DNA from: Halobaculum gomorrense
Lineage (GTDB): Archaea > Halobacteriota > Halobacteria > Halobacteriales > Haloferacaceae
Assembly (NCBI RefSeq): GCF_900129775.1
Contig: NZ_FQWV01000006.1
Span: 62,001-126,000, forward strand
DNA length: 64,000 nucleotides
Reading direction: 5' to 3'
This document shows positions 25,987-34,715 of this stretch, piece by piece (position 1 is the first letter of the stretch; each line of letters starts with the position of its first letter). Under the pieces are notes generated by a model. That model was not told the DNA's origin and made no database searches. It worked only from the letters and a program-made list of their open reading frames with translations. The translations under genes and the position numbers were made by a program.

Positions 25987-26724
25987 TCAGGTCGACCCCG
26001 AGAGGAAGCGCTCGGCGGCCGCGAGGCACTCGGGCTCGTCGGCGACCGCGGAGAACCCCTCGACCAGCCGCGCGCGCTCGTCGGGGTCGGCGGCGGCGGC
26101 GCGGACGTAGCGCTTCACCAGCGCGACCGCCGGCGCGGGCGCCGCACAGACCGCCTCCGTCAGGTCCGAGACGGCGTCGTCGAAGTCCCCCTCGCCGACG
26201 ACCCGGTTCAACAGCCCCCACTCCGCGGCGGTCCCGGCGTCGACCGGATCGCCGGTGAGCGCGAGTTCGAGCAGCCGCTTGCGGCCGCACGCCTCGCCGA
26301 CGCGCGCGACGGCGTACGGCGGGTAGGCGCCGATGCTCGCCTCCGGGAGCGCGAACGTCGCGTCCGCGGTCGCGACCGCGAGGTCGGCGGCGGCGACGAT
26401 CTCGAACCCGCCGCCGTACGCCGGGCCGTCCACGGCCGCGATCACCGGGACCTCGACCCGCTCGGGGCCGAACAGCGCGTCGTACAGCCGGGTCGCCAGC
26501 GTCGCCGGCGCCACCTCGTCGCCGAGCCCCGCGACCGAGGCGATGTCGTCGCCCGCGCAGAAGGCGTCGCCGGCCCCGCGGAGCACGACGGCGCGCGCCT
26601 CCTCGGCGCCGCGGTCGAGCGCGTCGCGGAACTCGGCGAGGCCCTCCAGCGTCAGCGCGTTCCGTTTCTCCGGGCGGTCGAACGTCACCGTCGCCACCTC
26701 ACCCGTCAGGTCGTAGCGGATCAC
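25987..26724 (-). CDS. Enoyl-CoA hydratase/isomerase family protein
   Basis: A 245-residue crotonase-fold enzyme. Both catalytic glutamates of true hydratases are kept, in AYGGGFEIVAAADL and FALPEASIGAYPP, and the oxyanion segment GDAFCAGDDIASV is present. Substrate chain length is unknown. The start is GTG 26724 (MIRYDLTGEVATVTFDRP), with a GTTTATCAT box 28 bases upstream on the coding strand, so a leaderless GTG start. Confidence 0.88.
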   Translation of the reverse strand: MIRYDLTGEVATVTFDRPEKRNALTLEGLAEFRDALDRGAEEARAVVLRGAGDAFCAGDDIASVAGLGDEVAPATLATRLYDALFGPERVEVPVIAAVDGPAYGGGFEIVAAADLAVATADATFALPEASIGAYPPYAVARVGEACGRKRLLELALTGDPVDAGTAAEWGLLNRVVGEGDFDDAVSDLTEAVCAAPAPAVALVKRYVRAAAADPDERARLVEGFSAVADEPECLAAAERFLSGST

Positions 26725-26791
26725 GCCGTCGCGTTCCGCCAGGGAGATGATAAACGAGCGGGCCGAGCGGGTCCCGCGCCGTCGCCGCGAC

Positions 26792-27229
26792 TCACTCCGT
26801 CCGGACCGTCGAGACGCGCGCGTTCTCCTTGAGCCGGATCCCGACGCCGTCGCCGTCGACGGTTCGGCTCACCGTGAGGGGGAGCGCCGGGAGCGACGCC
26901 GTCCGGAGAGACGGATGGGTGGCGCCGCGCGCGACGAGTCCGGTTCTCGGCTGTAGCGTGACCGGGTCGTCCCCCGCCAGCGACTCGTTCAGCGTGATCA
27001 CGTACGTGCCGGCCGCGAGGTCCCACCAGCCGTAGTCGTCGTCCTGGTCGCGCTTCTCGGGGTCGATCGCCGCGAGCGAGGCGTCGACGAGTTCGCCCCC
27101 GCTGAAGTCGACGGCGCCGGGAACGTCGACCTCGTGGACGCCGGCGAGCGTCAGGTCGACCCGGTCGCCGTCCCCGCGGACCTGCGTCTCCTCGTGGACG
27201 ATCCCGTCGAGCCTGTCGGCGAGCGTCAT
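26792..27229 (-). CDS. dUTPase/dCTP deaminase-like protein
   Basis: A 145-residue protein with features of the trimeric dUTPase/Dcd fold: a central WWDLAAGTYVITLNESLAGD strand pair, then LQPRTGLVARGATHPSLRT resembling the phosphate-binding RSS motif of the family, and the ending GVGIRLKENARVS. The classic catalytic Asp/Glu motifs are not obvious, so it may be a non-catalytic or divergent member. The start at 27229 (MTLADRLDGIVHEE) is chosen; upstream sequence in this frame is antisense shadow of metE. Confidence 0.68.
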   Translation of the reverse strand: MTLADRLDGIVHEETQVRGDGDRVDLTLAGVHEVDVPGAVDFSGGELVDASLAAIDPEKRDQDDDYGWWDLAAGTYVITLNESLAGDDPVTLQPRTGLVARGATHPSLRTASLPALPLTVSRTVDGDGVGIRLKENARVSTVRTE

Positions 27230-27316
27230 GCACGTCGGTTGTGCCGCCGGGGGCAAGAGCGCGGCGGCGACGCGTCGTTCCTGGGCGGCTCGCCCGCGAG
27301 CGGGGCGGCGGTCCAC

Positions 27317-27343
27317 CGAGACGCTCGCTTCGCTCGCGTCTCG
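27317..27343. repeat. Inverted repeat CGAGACGC / GCGTCTCG
   Basis: Perfect 8-base arms around an 11-base loop within the 182-base spacer between metE and the dUTPase-like gene. With the second hairpin at 27389-27409 it makes a double stem-loop after metE. Confidence 0.45.
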
Positions 27344-27388
27344 CCCCGTACGTGGCGGCTCGGCCAGAGGACTTCGCCGTCGGCCCGC

Positions 27389-27409
27389 CGAGCCGGCTTC
27401 GCCGGCTCG
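27389..27409 (-). terminator. Hairpin immediately after metE
   Basis: Perfect 9-base stem CGAGCCGGC / GCCGGCTCG with loop TTC, two bases after the metE stop codon. Position suggests a terminator or 3' end stabiliser. Confidence 0.5.
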
Positions 27410-27411
27410 CC

Positions 27412-28494
27412 TCAGTCGTCGGCGGGCGCGGCGTCCTCGACCGCCGGCACGTCGATCTCGCCGGCGTCCAGTTCCGCCTCGACTTCCCGGGCGGCCTGCA
27501 CCATGTTCTCCATCTTCGTGTAGGCGGCCTCCCGGGGCAGGAGCTTCAGCCCGCAGTCGGGGCTGATCGTGAGCTTCTCGGGCGGGACCACCTTCAGCCC
27601 CTGCAAAATGTTCTCCTTGATCTCCGCGACGGGCTCCACCTCGGCGACATGGGCGTCGACGACCCCGAGCGCGAGGTCCGGCGCGAAGTTCCCGTCGGCG
27701 AACGTGTCGATCTGCTCGTAGTCGTCGTTGCACAGCTCCACGTCGAACTCGTCGATCGGGTAGTCGTTGATCTCGGGGTAGACGCGCGAGTAGTCGCCGT
27801 AGCAGACGTGGAGGCCGATGCGGACCTCGTCGTCGATATCGCTGACGATGCGCTCCAGGCACTCGCCGACGATGGCGTGGTCGTCCGGCGTCGTCGCCAG
27901 CGCGGGCTCGTCGATCTGGATGTAGCGGGCGCCCGCCTCGACGAGCTTCTCGATCTCCTCGTTGACGAGGTCCGCGAGGTCGTACGCCAGCGCCTCGTCG
28001 TCGTCGTACGCCTCGTTGAACGCCCAGTTCGCGAGCGTGTACGGGCCCGTGATCGGCACCTTCACGGGTCGCTCGGCGACGTCGTCGACGAACTCGAACT
28101 CGTCGACGAGCCACGGCTCGTCGTACTCGACGCCCTCGACGACCGACGGCTTGTCGAAGTAGTTGTGGCCCCACACTTTCACCGGGCCGTTGAACTCGTA
28201 GCCGTCGATGCGCTCGGCGAAGAACTCGACCATCTCCTCGCGGCGCATCTCGCCGTCGACGACGGTGTCGAGGCCGGCGCGCTCGTGCTCGTGGGTGATG
28301 ACGCGACAGGCGTCGTCGGTCGCCTCGGCCCATTCCGTCTCGCCGAAGGAGTGCTCGTCGTCCTCGAAGTGATCGCGCGCACGGTTCAGCCACTTGGGCT
28401 TCGGGTACGAGCCGACGACGGTCGTCAGCAGGAAGTGATCGCTCTCGTGACTCTCCGGGCGGAACTGCTCGCGGTTCTCGGGGTTCCGGCTCAT
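27412..28494 (-). CDS. metE: Methionine synthase, zinc-containing catalytic half (MetE C-terminal type)
   Basis: Archaeal cobalamin-independent methionine synthase of 360 residues, equal to the C-terminal barrel of bacterial MetE. The zinc/homocysteine ligands are complete: His229 and Cys231 in GLHVCYGDYS, Glu253, and Cys314 in ISPDCGLK. VVGSYPKPKWL and YIQIDEPAL are also typical. It overlaps the upstream paralogue by four bases (ATGA), so the two are made as a unit. The methyl donor (folate or a corrinoid protein) cannot be read from the sequence. Confidence 0.93.
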   Translation of the reverse strand: MSRNPENREQFRPESHESDHFLLTTVVGSYPKPKWLNRARDHFEDDEHSFGETEWAEATDDACRVITHEHERAGLDTVVDGEMRREEMVEFFAERIDGYEFNGPVKVWGHNYFDKPSVVEGVEYDEPWLVDEFEFVDDVAERPVKVPITGPYTLANWAFNEAYDDDEALAYDLADLVNEEIEKLVEAGARYIQIDEPALATTPDDHAIVGECLERIVSDIDDEVRIGLHVCYGDYSRVYPEINDYPIDEFDVELCNDDYEQIDTFADGNFAPDLALGVVDAHVAEVEPVAEIKENILQGLKVVPPEKLTISPDCGLKLLPREAAYTKMENMVQAAREVEAELDAGEIDVPAVEDAAPADD

Positions 28495-29519
28495 GCCTCC
28501 ACCTCCGTCTCCGCGGCGTCGGCAGCGGCGATCTCGGCCGCCTCAGCGAGCACAGAGAGCTTCGCCTGGTGCTTGTTCACAGGCAGGTAGAACGTCTCGG
28601 TGTTGGGCGTCACGTAGGTGGTGTCGAACGCCTGGGCGGGGATCTGGTCGTGGACCCACTCGACACGCTCGGCGACCGTCTCGGGGTCCTCCACGAGCGT
28701 GTTCTGCCCGTCGACGAGGCCGAGCGCGATGTCGTCTGCCGTGCCGAGCTCGTTGATGCACTCCAGGTTCGCCTCGCGGTCGGCGGCGACGAAGTCGAAG
28801 CCGACGGCGTCGACGTCCGCGTCCATGAGGTGGGCGTACGCCGTCTCCTCGAACGCCTCCCAGTACGTCTGGACGACCACGTCGGCGTCCGTCGCGCCGG
28901 CGACGCGGTCGATCGCCTTGCTCGCGAGTTCGTTCAGGTCTTCACCCGGTGCGTTCGTCACGTAGGAGGGCTCCAGCAGGAACAGCGTCTCATGGGCGGG
29001 GAACGCCTCGACCTCGCCCGCGAGGAAGTCGCCGACGGCGTCGAGGAACTCGGCCTCGTCGCCGTAGTGATCGTCGGTCGCCAGGTCGGCGAGCGTGTAC
29101 GGCCCTGGCAGGACCGCCTGCAGCGCGTCGCCGTCGTCGAGCAGGTCCGCGGCGGCGTCCAGCTCCGCGGCCACGTCGCCGGAGGCGTCGAGGTCGGCGA
29201 CGACGCGCGGGTCGCGGTAGAAGTTGTTGTTGTCGTAGTAGCGGACGATGCCACCCGTCTCGACGGCCTCTTGAACCGTCAGCGGGTGCGCGAGCATGTC
29301 GTCCCAGCGGCCCTGGCCCTCGACGATACGGTCGAGGCCGGCGTCGCGCTGGTCGGCGACGAAATCGGCGCGCACGTCGGCGTACGCATCCGCGACGGCG
29401 GCGTCCTCGTCGCCGTCGATGAGGTCGTGTTTCTGGTGGCCCTTCAGGTCGGAGAGGTCGTCTTTCGCCCAGTCCGGGAGCGGATACAGCCCCGGCGTGG
29501 TGGCGACTACATCGATCAT
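28491..29519 (-). CDS. MetE-like protein without zinc ligands
   Basis: A 342-residue TIM-barrel paralogue of the catalytic MetE half directly downstream. It keeps barrel landmarks (VVATTPGLYPLPDWAK, VLPGPYTLADLA, YVTPNTETFYLP) but at the positions of the zinc ligands shows VVQTYWEAF instead of HxC and TPNTETF instead of SPDC-G, so it should not bind zinc or activate homocysteine. It may bind the folate, as the N-terminal half of bacterial MetE supports the active site. First gene of the two-gene operon; CATAATACTT at 29545-29554 is the likely TATA region. Confidence 0.88.
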   Translation of the reverse strand: MIDVVATTPGLYPLPDWAKDDLSDLKGHQKHDLIDGDEDAAVADAYADVRADFVADQRDAGLDRIVEGQGRWDDMLAHPLTVQEAVETGGIVRYYDNNNFYRDPRVVADLDASGDVAAELDAAADLLDDGDALQAVLPGPYTLADLATDDHYGDEAEFLDAVGDFLAGEVEAFPAHETLFLLEPSYVTNAPGEDLNELASKAIDRVAGATDADVVVQTYWEAFEETAYAHLMDADVDAVGFDFVAADREANLECINELGTADDIALGLVDGQNTLVEDPETVAERVEWVHDQIPAQAFDTTYVTPNTETFYLPVNKHQAKLSVLAEAAEIAAADAAETEVEA

Positions 29520-29544
29520 CGACAGTAGCTACGAAATTCCGACC

Positions 29545-29554
29545 CATAATACTT
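29545..29554 (-). promoter_or_regulatory. TATA-like box of the metE operon
   Basis: On the minus strand the box reads AAGTATTATG and lies about 27-33 bases before the ATG at 29519, which fits a leaderless or near-leaderless transcript. Confidence 0.55.
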
Positions 29555-29578
29555 CTTGTTCAGATGAATGTCTGAGAG

Positions 29579-30220
29579 TTATTCTCTGTCGGTTCGGTGT
29601 CGCAACGCGAGGATCGAGAGCGTCTCGAAGGGGTACGACTCCTCGGCAACGGTCTCCGCGTGGAGGCCGCGAGCGACGGCGTACTCAACTACGTCCGCGA
29701 ACCCCGCAAGCGAGGAGACGAGCAGGAGCGCGACGCCGTCCGGCGCGAGCGCGCGCGCCAGGTCGTCGAGGAACGGCTCGATGAGGTCGCGGCCGGACTC
29801 GCCGCCCGACAGCGCCACCTCCTGCCAGTCGTCCCACTCGTTGTCGGGGTCGGTCGGGAGGTACGGCGGATTGAACAGGACGGTGTCGAGCGCGCCGTCG
29901 CGGAACGGCCCGAGGAGGTCGCCCCGGATGGCCTCGACGCCGCGGTCGTGCGCTCGCTCGCACGCGTGCGGGTTCACGTCGCTCCCGATCACGCGCGTCG
30001 CGTCACCCTCCGTCCGGACGCGGTCGGCGACCCAGCCCGAGCCGGTGCCGACTTCGAGCGTGACGCCGCGGGCGTGCTCGACGGCCGCCCCGGCGAGCAG
30101 CCCGGAGTCCTCCGCGGGAGCGTACACGGGCGCGTCCAGCCCCCTCCGCTCGGCGAGCGCGTCGCGGGTCTCCGTCGTGTCCGCCTCGTGAGCGTCGCCG
30201 CCCTCGGGCGCCTCAGGCAT
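29579..30220 (-). CDS. HemK2/Mtq2-type protein methyltransferase
   Basis: A 213-residue class I SAM methyltransferase. Seen: the SAM loop LEVGTGSGWVADRV and the NPPY motif (LFNPPYLPTDPDNEWDDW) used by glutamine N5-methyltransferases acting on the GGQ loop of class I release factors. Length fits archaeal/eukaryal HemK2 rather than bacterial PrmC. It overlaps the mscS stop by eight bases and ends the rpl21e-rpoF-DUF655-ksgA-mscS run. The start at 30220 (MPEAPEGGDAHEADT) gives a normal N-terminus. Confidence 0.88.
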   Translation of the reverse strand: MPEAPEGGDAHEADTTETRDALAERRGLDAPVYAPAEDSGLLAGAAVEHARGVTLEVGTGSGWVADRVRTEGDATRVIGSDVNPHACERAHDRGVEAIRGDLLGPFRDGALDTVLFNPPYLPTDPDNEWDDWQEVALSGGESGRDLIEPFLDDLARALAPDGVALLLVSSLAGFADVVEYAVARGLHAETVAEESYPFETLSILALRHRTDRE

Positions 30221-31463
30221 CGTCGCCTCGGGCGGATGCGCCGTCGTCCCCCGCGCCCGACGGAGCGCCGTCGCTCGTCTCCCCACGGGGGGTCTCGCCG
30301 TCGGCGGCCCCGAGTTCGTCGCTGTCGGGGCGCCCGGACAGCTCCCGCTGCGGGAACGGGATCTTGATGCCGGCGTCATCGAACGCCTGCTTCACCGCCA
30401 GCGTCACCCGAGTGCGGGCCTTCCACATCTTCCGGGCGCTTGGGTTGCTGATGTAAAACCGCAGGCGCATCCCGATCGCGGAGTCGTCGAAGCCCGTGAG
30501 CACAGCGTGGGGCTCCGGCGGCGACAACACGAGGTTGTGATCGCGCATCGCCTCCTCGGCGATCTCGATCGCCTCCTCCAAGTCGGCGTCGTAGTCGACG
30601 CCGACATCGACGTTCAGGCGGAGGCGGCCCTTTCGGGACCGGTTGAGCACGTCGGTGTTGGTGACGATGTCGTTCGGGATCATCACGTACTCGTCGTCGA
30701 ACGTCCGGATCCGGGTGTTGACGATCGTGATGTCGGTGACGATCCCCTCCTGATCGCCGATGACGACCCAGTCGCCCAGCTCGAACGGCCGGGAGAACAG
30801 GACGACGAACCCGGCCAGCACCGCCCCGAGCGTCTGGCGCGCGGCGAGCCCGAGAACGATGCCCGCGAAGCCGGCGCCGACGAGGAGACTGCCGGGGTTG
30901 ACCCCCCAGACGGCGAACACGACGACCAGCGAGACCGCGTACACCGCGACCTGAACGATGTGGTGGGCGATCTCGCTTTGGTGGTCCGACAGCGCGCTTC
31001 GCTCCGTTCCGACCTTCCGGATCGTCCGCTTCGTCAGGCGGGTGATCAGCGTGGCGCCCCCCAGAACGCCGATTGTCAACACCGCCCGAGCGACGTTCCG
31101 GCCGGAGAACACCTCGGCGGGGACCGCGGTGTCGAGCAGCGACACGCCCCGCCAGACGACCACCACGAACAGCCCGAACCCGATGACCGCCGTGGCGACC
31201 GCGGCGGCTTGGAGCGATTCGATCGCGAGGTCCCTGTTGTCGAATCGATCCTTGAGGAGAGGGCCCATCCGCCGGATCCCGACGAGGAGCGCGACCAGCG
31301 CCGCCATCGCGAACACCGTGGCCGCGATCTGTGCGCCGGTCGTCGGGACCGCCGACTGGATCCACGAGACGAGGTCGGTCGCGGCCGACGCCGCGGCGTC
31401 GCCGCCGGGGACGCTCGCAGTTTCGGTGCCGCCCACCGGCGTTGTCGTTCCGTGTTGCGTCAC
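30213..31463 (-). CDS. MscS-family mechanosensitive ion channel
   Basis: A 416-residue channel protein. Membrane segments lie at about residues 45-63, 83-106, 126-143 and 168-186, followed by the pore-lining helix in SLLVGAGFAGIVLGLAARQTLG. The MscS beta domain follows with FELGDWVVIGDQEGIVTDITIVNTRI and DEYVMIPND. The C-terminal ~45 residues are an acidic low-complexity tail. Such channels release solutes on hypo-osmotic shock. The GTG start overlaps the ksgA stop (GTGA), placing a channel inside a translation-related operon. Confidence 0.92.
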   Translation of the reverse strand: MTQHGTTTPVGGTETASVPGGDAAASAATDLVSWIQSAVPTTGAQIAATVFAMAALVALLVGIRRMGPLLKDRFDNRDLAIESLQAAAVATAVIGFGLFVVVVWRGVSLLDTAVPAEVFSGRNVARAVLTIGVLGGATLITRLTKRTIRKVGTERSALSDHQSEIAHHIVQVAVYAVSLVVVFAVWGVNPGSLLVGAGFAGIVLGLAARQTLGAVLAGFVVLFSRPFELGDWVVIGDQEGIVTDITIVNTRIRTFDDEYVMIPNDIVTNTDVLNRSRKGRLRLNVDVGVDYDADLEEAIEIAEEAMRDHNLVLSPPEPHAVLTGFDDSAIGMRLRFYISNPSARKMWKARTRVTLAVKQAFDDAGIKIPFPQRELSGRPDSDELGAADGETPRGETSDGAPSGAGDDGASARGDDA

Positions 31464-32320
31464 TGTCCCGGGCCGATGTCGCTCGCGCCTCGCGCCACCT
31501 GCGCCAGCGCCGCAAACGATGCAGGGGAAAGCTCTCCCGGACGCCGCGAGAGCACGTCCTCGTCAGTCGCTGCCACGACCGCGTCGGCGTCCGCGATCCC
31601 CGAGATGTGGGCCGTGTTGCGGATCGCGTTGCGCACCGTCTTCCGGCGTTGCGTGAACAGCGCCTTCACGAACCGCAGGAAGAACGCCTCGTCGTCGACC
31701 TCGTAGTCGGGCGCGCGCGGCGCGCAGCGGACGACCGCGCTCTCGACGCGCGGCTGCGGGTCGAACGCCTCGGGCGGGATCCGCTCGACGACCTGCACGT
31801 CGGCGTAGTGCCGGGCCGAGACCGAGAGCCGACCGTACTCGGCGGTCCCCGACTCGGCGACCATCCGGTCGGCGAACTCAGCCTGGAACATCAACACGAG
31901 CGGCCGCCCGAGCGGGAGCAGCCGGAACGAAATCTCCGAGGAGACGCCGTACGGCAGGTTCGAGACGGAGGCGGTGAACGGCGGGAGGTCGACTTCGAGG
32001 GCGTCACCAGCGAGGATCTCGAGTCGGCCCCCCTCGATCTCGTCGGCGAACTCCTCGCGGAGGAACGCCGCGAGGTCGCGGTCGCGCTCGACGACCGTCA
32101 CCCGGTCGGCTGCGGCCAGCAAGCGGTCGGTGAGCGCGCCCGTACCGCCGCCGATCTCGAGGACGTGCGAGCGGTCGGCCTCCTCGGGAAGGTACGACGG
32201 GAGCCTGTCGAGCACGCGGTCGTCCACGAGGAAGTGCTGGTCACGGTCGGGGTCGCCGCGGACCCCGGCGCGCCGCCGGAGGTCGTCGGGGTCGCGGAAC
32301 TCCGGGGTAGCGTCGGTCAT
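31460..32320 (-). CDS. rsmA: 16S rRNA dimethyladenosine transferase KsgA
   Basis: Dimethylates two adjacent adenosines in the 3' hairpin of 16S rRNA, a late small-subunit assembly step. The 286-residue protein shows QHFLVDDRVLDR, the SAM loop LEIGGGTGALTDRLL, and the adenosine-binding SNLPYGVSSEI. The C-terminal FTQRRKTVRNAIR is typical. I chose ATG 32320 (MTDATPEFRDPDDL) over a start 13 codons upstream. Confidence 0.95.
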   Translation of the reverse strand: MTDATPEFRDPDDLRRRAGVRGDPDRDQHFLVDDRVLDRLPSYLPEEADRSHVLEIGGGTGALTDRLLAAADRVTVVERDRDLAAFLREEFADEIEGGRLEILAGDALEVDLPPFTASVSNLPYGVSSEISFRLLPLGRPLVLMFQAEFADRMVAESGTAEYGRLSVSARHYADVQVVERIPPEAFDPQPRVESAVVRCAPRAPDYEVDDEAFFLRFVKALFTQRRKTVRNAIRNTAHISGIADADAVVAATDEDVLSRRPGELSPASFAALAQVARGASDIGPGQ

Positions 32321-32390
32321 TGCCCCCCGTTGACCGTCGCGGGCGGTAAATCCGTCCATTCGATCCGACCGGTCGAGACGAGCGACCGGC

Positions 32391-33080
32391 TCAGGACTTG
32401 TTCGCCGTCGGCGCGTCGACGCCGACGAAGATCCGGTACTTCAGATCGTCGTCGCGCAGTTCCTCCATCACGCGCTCAACGAGTGTCTCCTTCGGGTCGT
32501 GGAGCCCGGAGACGCGCTCGCTCAGGTCCGCGAACGACTCGAACGGCCCGCGCTTGCGAGCCTCCAGGATGTTGTTGCGCAGCTTCTTGCCGATCCCTGG
32601 GAGGAGATTGAGCTGGTGGAGCCGGAGGGTGATCGGCTCGGCGTCGTTGTAGAAGTCGACGAACCGCCGCTCGTTCTCCTCGACAATGTCCGCGACCACG
32701 TACTCCAGTTCCTGGCGGGCGCCGCGGTTGAGGTCGTCGTAGTCGACCTGACGGGCGCGCTTGATCCCGGCGGCCGTCTCGGGTTCGATCTCGACGCGGT
32801 CGTCGATGGTGAACTCGGCGTCGTCGGTCAGCTCGAACTCGAACAGCCGGAAGTCGCGCTCGCCAAGCCCGTACGCCACCGCCGGCCGCCGGTGCTGCGG
32901 GCGGTCGTCGTCCGCGCGCCCGTGCGGGAGGTACTCGAGGACGAACGCGTACACCCCTTCGTCGGCGGCGGCGTCCGCGGAGTCGTCGCGCTGTGCGTCC
33001 GAATCGGCGGCGCTGTCGTCGGCCTCCGCCGCGCTGCCGGGGGGGTCACTCGCGGCTCCCGAGTCGCGATCGTCGTTCAT
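32391..33080 (-). CDS. DUF655 family protein
   Basis: A 229-residue archaeal protein with an acidic 40-residue N-terminal extension, an S1/OB-like middle (YAFVLEYLPHG to FTIDDRVEIEP) and a helix-hairpin-helix segment LNLLPGIGKKLRNNILEAR near residue 165. The family is usually linked to rpl21e, rpoF and ksgA and is likely to bind nucleic acid; its exact role is unknown. It has its own TATA-like box. Confidence 0.9.
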   Translation of the reverse strand: MNDDRDSGAASDPPGSAAEADDSAADSDAQRDDSADAAADEGVYAFVLEYLPHGRADDDRPQHRRPAVAYGLGERDFRLFEFELTDDAEFTIDDRVEIEPETAAGIKRARQVDYDDLNRGARQELEYVVADIVEENERRFVDFYNDAEPITLRLHQLNLLPGIGKKLRNNILEARKRGPFESFADLSERVSGLHDPKETLVERVMEELRDDDLKYRIFVGVDAPTANKS

Positions 33081-33104
33081 GCCCGCCGATAGGTCGGCGG
33101 AGGT

Positions 33105-33113
33105 GATAAAAGG
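33105..33113 (-). promoter_or_regulatory. TATA-like box of the DUF655 gene
   Basis: CCTTTTATC on the minus strand lies about 28 bases before the DUF655 ATG at 33080, in the 115-base gap after rpoF. It gives the ksgA part of the run a promoter of its own. Confidence 0.5.
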
Positions 33114-33195
33114 TCGTCGCCGCGTGCCGACGACTGCGGGGCGACAAGAAAACCGAGCGAGCCGCCGAGTCGACGTGACGGGGCGTCGCGAAGAG

Positions 33196-33552
33196 TTACG
33201 CGTACTTCGCGACGACGTTGAGGATCTCGTCGAGTTCGTCGCCGTCGAGCGCGTACCGCTCCTGTGCGTACACCGCGCGGACCTCCGTCCGGTCGCGCGG
33301 GAGGAGGTCGGCGAGCTTGTACGCCTGGGCCTCGTCGACCTTCTCCAACTCCAGCAGCTCCTCGACGAGTTCGAGCGAATCGTCGGCGTCGAGGAACGCG
33401 AACCGATTGACGTGGTCGACCGCGCGCGCCAGCTCGTAGCGCATCTCGCGGTCCTCGTCGGTGGCGCGATCGGCCTCGACTGCGCTGAGCAGCTCCTTTG
33501 CCTGGGAGACGGTGAGGTACTCCTCGCTCAGCTTCTCCTTGAAGATCGTCAT
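33196..33552 (-). CDS. rpoF: DNA-directed RNA polymerase subunit Rpo4 (RpoF)
   Basis: A 118-residue homologue of eukaryal Rpb4, part of the stalk with RpoE. Seen: the YLTVSQAKELL opening, YELARAVDHVNRFAFLDADD in the middle and the AYKLADLLPRDRTEVRAVY block followed by the HRDC-like ending. It starts five bases after rpl21e, so the two are co-transcribed. Confidence 0.95.
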   Translation of the reverse strand: MTIFKEKLSEEYLTVSQAKELLSAVEADRATDEDREMRYELARAVDHVNRFAFLDADDSLELVEELLELEKVDEAQAYKLADLLPRDRTEVRAVYAQERYALDGDELDEILNVVAKYA

Positions 33553-33557
33553 CGGGT

Positions 33558-33851
33558 CTACTCGGTCTGGGCCTTCAGGTGGGCGGGCTTGGCGAGAATC
33601 GTCTTGGCCTTGCCGCCGTCGACGATCTCGACTTTGAACGCGGCACCCTGCTTGCCGATGACGGTGCCGGTGTGTCCGTTGAAGCGCGGGTGGAAGCGGC
33701 CGTCGGTGACCGAGGGGTCCAGCTTGAGGTGGACCTTCTGGCCGTCATCGAACTCGGCGATCGCGCGCTGGGGCGGTGAGGTACCGCGGTCACGGGGGTC
33801 GTTCGAGAGCTTTCCGCGCGTGCTGTGAAGGGGTCCGTTCGAACTCGGCAT
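33558..33851 (-). CDS. rpl21e: 50S ribosomal protein L21e
   Basis: A 97-residue ribosomal protein with [20 protein letters not shown], the [20 protein letters not shown]3-like core and AHLKAQ ending. ATG 33851 is the family start; an upstream in-frame codon adds four unrelated residues. TATAAAT lies about 34 bases upstream. Confidence 0.96.
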   Translation of the reverse strand: MPSSNGPLHSTRGKLSNDPRDRGTSPPQRAIAEFDDGQKVHLKLDPSVTDGRFHPRFNGHTGTVIGKQGAAFKVEIVDGGKAKTILAKPAHLKAQTE

Positions 33852-33881
33852 AGTCGTGCACACGTCTTCTCTTGTCGCGGG

Positions 33882-33888
33882 TATAAAT
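33882..33888 (-). promoter_or_regulatory. TATA box of rpl21e-rpoF
   Basis: ATTTATA on the minus strand, about 31-37 bases before the rpl21e ATG, predicts a short leader of some 7-10 bases. Confidence 0.65.
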
Positions 33889-33947
33889 GGTGCGTTCCGC
33901 GGCTCGGATGCGGCGGAGTCACACGGCGGGCCCTCCGCCGCCGTGGA

Positions 33948-34715
33948 CTACACGAAGACGCCGACCCCCGTGACCTCAGCGAACAGGAGCACGCCGACGG
34001 TGACGCTCGCGAGGCCGCCGACCACGCGCACGGCGTCGGCGTACCCCGCCGCGCGGTCGAGTCCCCACGAGGCGACTCCCATCGCCATGATCGTCGAGAC
34101 GGCGAATCCGGCGAGGAATCCCGCGCCGTCGATCGTGGACTCGGCGCTCGTCGCGAGGGCGACGACCACGCCGCCGCTGCCCGCGAATCCGTGGATCACC
34201 CCGACGCTGAACGATTCGCGATCGGCGTGCGAGTGGGTCAGGCCGACCGCCCGGCCGAACACGTGGAGGTGACCGTGGCGGGCTGTCGAACCGCCGTCGT
34301 CGCTCTCGCCGCCGTGAACGTGCCCGACGAGTGCGCGTCCCAGTGACGGCGCCCCGACGACCGCCCGGAGGCCGAGCACCACGAGCACGAGCGCGACGAC
34401 CGCTTCGAACGCGAGGGCGACGCGCTCAGGAACGCCCACGCCGAGCGCGAGAAACCCACCCCCGAGGGCGACGACCGGCACAGCGTGGCCAAGCCCCCAC
34501 GCGACGCCGGTCGATCCCGGCTGGTCGGTTTCGCCGACGAGTGCGGCGACGGCGGCGACGTGATCGGCCTCGAACGCGTGGCGGACGCCGAAGGCGCCGC
34601 CGACGAGCAACGCGGTGGAAAGCACGGTGACAGCGAGGACGGTGGCGGAAAAAGCGATGCCGGTTCCCGCGAAGGCCGCGCTCAGGCGCCGATGTACTCT
34701 TCGTTGATCTCCCAC
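33948..34715 (-). CDS. Nickel/cobalt transporter-like membrane protein
   Basis: A 255-residue membrane protein with about six to seven hydrophobic segments. The second carries [12 protein letters not shown], the H-x4-D-H motif (His46, Asp51, His52) of NiCoT permeases, and a His-rich cytoplasmic loop ([24 protein letters not shown]) could bind metal. It is shorter than classical NiCoT (about 330 residues), so it may belong to the UreH/HupE-like branch. The best start is GTG 34715, which overlaps the end of moaA by 34 bases; no later good start precedes the first membrane segment. Confidence 0.78.
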   Translation of the reverse strand: MGDQRRVHRRLSAAFAGTGIAFSATVLAVTVLSTALLVGGAFGVRHAFEADHVAAVAALVGETDQPGSTGVAWGLGHAVPVVALGGGFLALGVGVPERVALAFEAVVALVLVVLGLRAVVGAPSLGRALVGHVHGGESDDGGSTARHGHLHVFGRAVGLTHSHADRESFSVGVIHGFAGSGGVVVALATSAESTIDGAGFLAGFAVSTIMAMGVASWGLDRAAGYADAVRVVGGLASVTVGVLLFAEVTGVGVFV

